Source: JBLHGN01 sp047616325
Lineage (GTDB): Bacteria; Pseudomonadota; Gammaproteobacteria; Pseudomonadales; Cellvibrionaceae
Assembly (NCBI GenBank): GCA_047616325.1
Contig: JBLHGN010000124.1
Span: forward strand, 1 to 9,950
Direction: 5' to 3'
Length of the DNA stretch: 9,950 nucleotides
This document shows positions 7,166 through 9,950 of this stretch, in pieces. Position 1 is the stretch's first letter. Every line of letters begins with the position of its first letter. The notes beneath the pieces were generated by a model. That model was not told the DNA's origin and ran no database searches. It saw only the letters and a list, made by a program, of their open reading frames with translations. A program made the position numbers and the translations under genes.

Positions 7166-8059
7166 ATGTCTGTTTTTCTCCCGAATCAGAATCAAAGTCA
7201 TCATCCCGCTATATATTCTGTCAGCAGCTTTGAGGGCCCTGCTTGCGAGGGTAATCATCACTGGGTATTTGTGAATTTTAATTTTACCCAAGCACATCAG
7301 TCTTTTGAGCGTTTTAATTTGCAGTCAAACCAATGGCCGCAGCAACTTTCAGCGCAGCTGCCCGAGAATGTTCTGGTATTTCTAAGCATTGATTCAGCGT
7401 CACTCCACTGTGTCTTTTTTAGCAAGGGGCGCCAAGTAGCACGCTGCGGCTCCGGCAGCTTAAGCGCGGCCAAAATACTATTTGACGAGTATTCAATGCA
7501 CACCCCGCTCCGAGTCACCACGTCGGTTCAAACCCTGTTGTTGGGTAGACAAAATGGGCTTGCTGAAAAATATTTTTATCAAACAGCCACGTTGCCAATG
7601 GTAAAGCTCAGCCGGTTTCGCCATATGCAAACAATGATTAATCGTAAAATTAAAACTGTTCACGCCATTGGCGGTGACAGCGACTACTATTTGATTGAAT
7701 TGTACAGTCAAAAAGCCGTTCGCCAATGCTCGATCAATGCACAGTTGCTTGGTCTAATCTCAAAGCGCGCTTTAATTGTAACAGCGGCTAGTGACAGCAC
7801 CCATTGGGACTATGTTATGCGCTACTTTGCCCCCCAGTATGGAAATTACGAAGACGCGGCCACTGGCTCGGCAAACGCCATGCTCGCACCCTATTGGCAA
7901 ACACGTTTACTTAAAAAAAAGGTGCGTGGACGGCAACTGTCGAAGCAGGGTGGAATATTCGATATTGAAAAATGTGCTGTGCAGCAGCGTGTCTATGGTC
8001 GGGTCTCTACACTAAAAGTAGCGGCCACCGATCTTCAGTGTGGCGGCACGAACATATGA
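7166..8059 (+). CDS. Divergent PhzF-like (diaminopimelate-epimerase fold) protein
   Basis: A 297-residue protein with the PhzF family layout. In the first half, VARCGSGSLSAAKILFDEY (92-109) matches the strand-helix segment usually written CGHATLAAAHVLF. In the second half, YVMRYFAPQYGNYEDAATG followed by SANAMLAPYW (about 216-244) matches the GEDPVTGSAHCALAPYW region. Known members are isomerases or epimerases, or lack an assigned reaction. Two catalytic features look altered: the His of CGHAT is Ser (S96), and I see no N-terminal E-T-x-F segment carrying the catalytic Glu; D230 and the TGSA loop remain. Chemistry may therefore differ or be lost. It begins 31 nt after egtD, with an in-frame TAA at 7154-7156 limiting the start, and no clear ribosome site. 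Its stop overlaps the next gene. A role in thiohistidine metabolism is an inference from position only. Confidence 0.72.
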   Translation: MSVFLPNQNQSHHPAIYSVSSFEGPACEGNHHWVFVNFNFTQAHQSFERFNLQSNQWPQQLSAQLPENVLVFLSIDSASLHCVFFSKGRQVARCGSGSLSAAKILFDEYSMHTPLRVTTSVQTLLLGRQNGLAEKYFYQTATLPMVKLSRFRHMQTMINRKIKTVHAIGGDSDYYLIELYSQKAVRQCSINAQLLGLISKRALIVTAASDSTHWDYVMRYFAPQYGNYEDAATGSANAMLAPYWQTRLLKKKVRGRQLSKQGGIFDIEKCAVQQRVYGRVSTLKVAATDLQCGGTNI

Positions 8060-9126
8060 ATTGGGACACCATCAAACTTTTTTTGGCGCTCCATCGCGAG
8101 GGTTCTGCCCGTGCGGTGGCCCTGCAATACGGCCTTAGCCCATCGACGGTAACTCGCCACATAAGCGAGCTGGAACGCGAGCTAAATTCCAAATTATTTA
8201 GCCGCCAATCGACCGGCTTTCAGCTCAGCGAATCGGGACGGGAACTGTTGCATGTGGCGCTGCGTATGGAAGCCGACGCCTATGAGATTGAACGTAAGCT
8301 ACAGGCTAAAAATTCTGTGATGCAGGGCCGCATCCGTCTCACTATTCCCAACCACATACTCGCCGAACCTCTGTTGGAGTCGTTAGCTTTATTTAGCAAA
8401 ACACATCCACAGGTTGAATTGGAAATTATTCCCTCCTATGCCAAATTTAATTTGGGTAAGGGGGAGGCGGACATCGCTCTGCGTATAATGTTAAAAGGTA
8501 GCCTTCCTCCAGAGGAGCTAATAGGCACAAAGTTGGTGACCATTTACTGCGCGGTGTACGCATCGCGAAATTATTTGGCGAGCCATGACTTGGCCGATGA
8601 TAAAACCAGCAATTGGATAGGCTGGGACGACGAAAGCCAATATCCCGATTGGGTGAAAACTAGCGCATACCCGCATTTGCCGGTAAAACATCGACTCAAC
8701 GACCCCCTTATGCAGCTCTATGCCAATAAGGCAGGCATGGGGTTGTCGATGATGCCGTGTTTTCTGTGCGACGCCGAGCCAGACATTATACGTGTGCCTG
8801 CCCATGTCAAATGGGCCCGTTTTGATTTGTGGATGCTTTCCCACCCAGATTTGCGTGAGACGGCGCGCTTTCGCGAATTTAGACAATTTTTATGCGAGCA
8901 ATTTGAGCTCAATAAAGCACTGTGGTCGGGAGATACATATGATAAGGGCAAAGAGCGTGGCGATAGCACCCCGAGCCTTTTTAAACTCGGCTCTGAAGAG
9001 GCTAGCGTATCAAACGTGCCGAGTAAACATGCAGGCAAAGTTGCAGGGGCGGTTGATGAAGTGAGCCCCAAGGCAAATACACACAGCGATTCTCGTGTAC
9101 CCAAAGGGCCAAGCATATTCCCTTAA
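8056..9126 (+). CDS. LysR-family transcriptional regulator with a long C-terminal tail
   Basis: A DNA-binding regulator of 356 residues. Residues 1-60 hold the LysR winged helix-turn-helix (NWDTIKLFLALHREGSARAV, then GLSPSTVTRHISELE, then LFSRQSTGFQLSESG). Residues ~60-85 form the linker helix, and ~88-285 the substrate-binding-like effector domain (GRIRLTIPNHI, GEADIALRIML, AGMGLSMMPCFL). Relatives usually end near residue 300; here ~70 residues rich in Ser, Lys and Gly follow (287-356), probably disordered. I chose ATG 8056 because it starts exactly at the family N-terminus and shares an ATGA overlap with the PhzF-like stop, which indicates translational coupling; the frame is open further upstream to 7972 but that part only shadows the previous gene. 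Being last in the egtBD unit, it likely senses a pathway metabolite or stress and regulates this operon or a target elsewhere; this is inference. Confidence 0.88.
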   Translation: MNWDTIKLFLALHREGSARAVALQYGLSPSTVTRHISELERELNSKLFSRQSTGFQLSESGRELLHVALRMEADAYEIERKLQAKNSVMQGRIRLTIPNHILAEPLLESLALFSKTHPQVELEIIPSYAKFNLGKGEADIALRIMLKGSLPPEELIGTKLVTIYCAVYASRNYLASHDLADDKTSNWIGWDDESQYPDWVKTSAYPHLPVKHRLNDPLMQLYANKAGMGLSMMPCFLCDAEPDIIRVPAHVKWARFDLWMLSHPDLRETARFREFRQFLCEQFELNKALWSGDTYDKGKERGDSTPSLFKLGSEEASVSNVPSKHAGKVAGAVDEVSPKANTHSDSRVPKGPSIFP

Positions 9127-9368
9127 ACCTATGTCCCTCCAAACTATATGACTAAGCGCTAGATGCTTAGAAAGTGGGTTCGTAAAAATAGCTACTTAAA
9201 AATGGATGAGCGCTAGCTCTTGAGCTATATGGCACGGCGAGCCGCGTAGATTTCTAATGTTTGAGGCCCGCCCCCAATACTTCGTTTTAGAGAGTGCTCC
9301 GCGTTTTTTTACGCGATTTTCTAAGTGAATACCTGCGTACAATAAAGGTTGATAAAACGGTACCGATT
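9127..9368. other. Intergenic region with three short hairpins
   Basis: No gene is seen in these 242 bases. Three inverted repeats are present: CTAAGC/GCTTAG (9152-9170), TAGCTC/GAGCTA (9214-9227) and CGCGT/ACGCG around a T-run (9300-9315). The last is followed by ATTTTCT and could weakly terminate the egt operon transcript. A -10-like TACAAT (9338-9343) lies 25 bases before the DUF885 gene, with no good -35 partner. Confidence 0.5.
9300..9315 (+). terminator. Weak terminator-like hairpin
   Basis: CGCGT, six T, ACGCG, followed by ATTTTCT. The stem is only five pairs and the trailing T-run is short, so termination is possible but unproven. Confidence 0.25.
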
Positions 9369-9950
9369 ATGAATTTTAAAAGTTTTACCTTACTTATAAG
9401 TTTGGCGTGTTTAGTGGGTGCCGCTGCGCACGCCGCTCCAGCTGCAGCCCCTGGTAATATCAACGATCAAGCCAATGCCTTATTCGATCAATTATTCGAT
9501 GCCGAGGTGGCGCGCAGCCCCATGTATCAAGGCTATTTGGGTATCAAAGACAACAACGACAAATGGGACGATATTTCTGACGCGCGTTTAAAGCAGAACC
9601 ACGAGTTTACTAAACAACAACTTAAGCAATTGCACACAATCAACGTCGATAAGTTAGATGCCGCTACCCGCTTAAGTTATACGCTGTACGAGAAAAAATT
9701 GAGCGACGATTTGGCAGGCTATAAGTGGCGTTATCACGGCTACCCGGTTAATCAGATGTATGGCGTGCATTCTGAAATACCCTCATTCTTGATTAATATT
9801 CACAGCATAGAAAACGAAAAAGGCGCGCACGATTATATAAGCCGCTTACGGGGTACTCCTGTCTATATCGATCAGCTTATAGCGGCATTGGAAGTTCGCA
9901 AAGCGCTTAAAATAATTGCCCCCAAATTTGTCTTCGCCCACGTGATTCGC
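9369..9950 (+). CDS. Exported DUF885 family protein, 5' part (runs off right edge)
   Basis: The frame is open from ATG 9369 to the end of the window, giving 194 residues with no stop. The start MNFKSFTLLISLACLVGAAA followed by HA-APA is a classic signal peptide, with cleavage likely after residue 22, so the protein is periplasmic or secreted. The mature part begins with FDQLFDAEVARSPMYQGYLG followed by KWDDISD, the usual opening of DUF885 proteins. These are ~600-residue predicted metal-dependent peptidase-like proteins of unassigned substrate; the metal site would lie beyond the right edge. It follows LysR in the same direction after 242 bases and is probably a separate transcription unit. 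The ribosome site is weak. Confidence 0.82.
   Translation, partial: MNFKSFTLLISLACLVGAAAHAAPAAAPGNINDQANALFDQLFDAEVARSPMYQGYLGIKDNNDKWDDISDARLKQNHEFTKQQLKQLHTINVDKLDAATRLSYTLYEKKLSDDLAGYKWRYHGYPVNQMYGVHSEIPSFLINIHSIENEKGAHDYISRLRGTPVYIDQLIAALEVRKALKIIAPKFVFAHVIR

Noticed and set aside
8718..9116. Minus-strand 132-residue open frame
   Set aside because: It is antisense to the LysR gene and its tail, with no family features.
1..9950. tRNA, rRNA, CRISPR array or integron attC sites
   Set aside because: No cloverleaf-type sequence, regularly spaced repeat series or ribosomal RNA motif was seen on either strand.

Overview
The window looks like a chromosomal stretch of a gammaproteobacterium. I infer this from the moderate GC content, gene style and protein families (TIGR00266/AIM24-like, EgtB/EgtD, DUF885, ISNCY transposase). 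A marine Cellvibrionales-type host is a guess; no marker gene is present.

Layout, left to right. (1) 1-708: the 3' end of a TIGR00266/AIM24-family gene, open at the left edge. (2) 774-2144: an unusual three-part class I methyltransferase, with a Trm112-like N-terminus, an N2227/carnosine N-methyltransferase-like core and a PqqD-like C-terminus. (3) About 2150-4510: a graveyard of broken genes. It holds an ISNCY-type transposase lacking its C-terminal part (minus strand), the last ~25 codons of a GGDEF diguanylate cyclase (plus strand), a quinol-monooxygenase-like ABM gene with a nonsense codon and a frameshift (minus strand), and an exported two-repeat 'SLGCP' protein of unknown function with two apparent frameshifts (minus strand). 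The transposase and the GGDEF stub meet at about 3336, which points to IS insertion followed by deletion. (4) 4821-9126: a compact plus-strand block, egtB - egtD - PhzF-like gene - LysR-type regulator gene. Gaps are 1 nt and 31 nt, and the last pair overlaps by 4 nt (ATGA), so it reads as one operon. (5) 9369 to the right edge: the start of an exported DUF885 protein.

How the genes work together. EgtD trimethylates histidine to hercynine and EgtB forms the C-S bond to a cysteine-containing thiol, so the core of ergothioneine synthesis is encoded here. No EgtC amidohydrolase or EgtE C-S lyase is in the window, so completion must rely on genes elsewhere. The PhzF-like protein sits where an accessory enzyme would be expected, but I cannot find the usual PhzF catalytic Glu and its conserved His position is Ser. 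The co-translated LysR regulator is the obvious candidate controller. The most interesting items are this egtBD-phzF-lysR arrangement, the nearby histidine-methyltransferase-like N2227 fusion, and the broken-gene island, whose genes are visible only when stop codons and frameshifts are read through.
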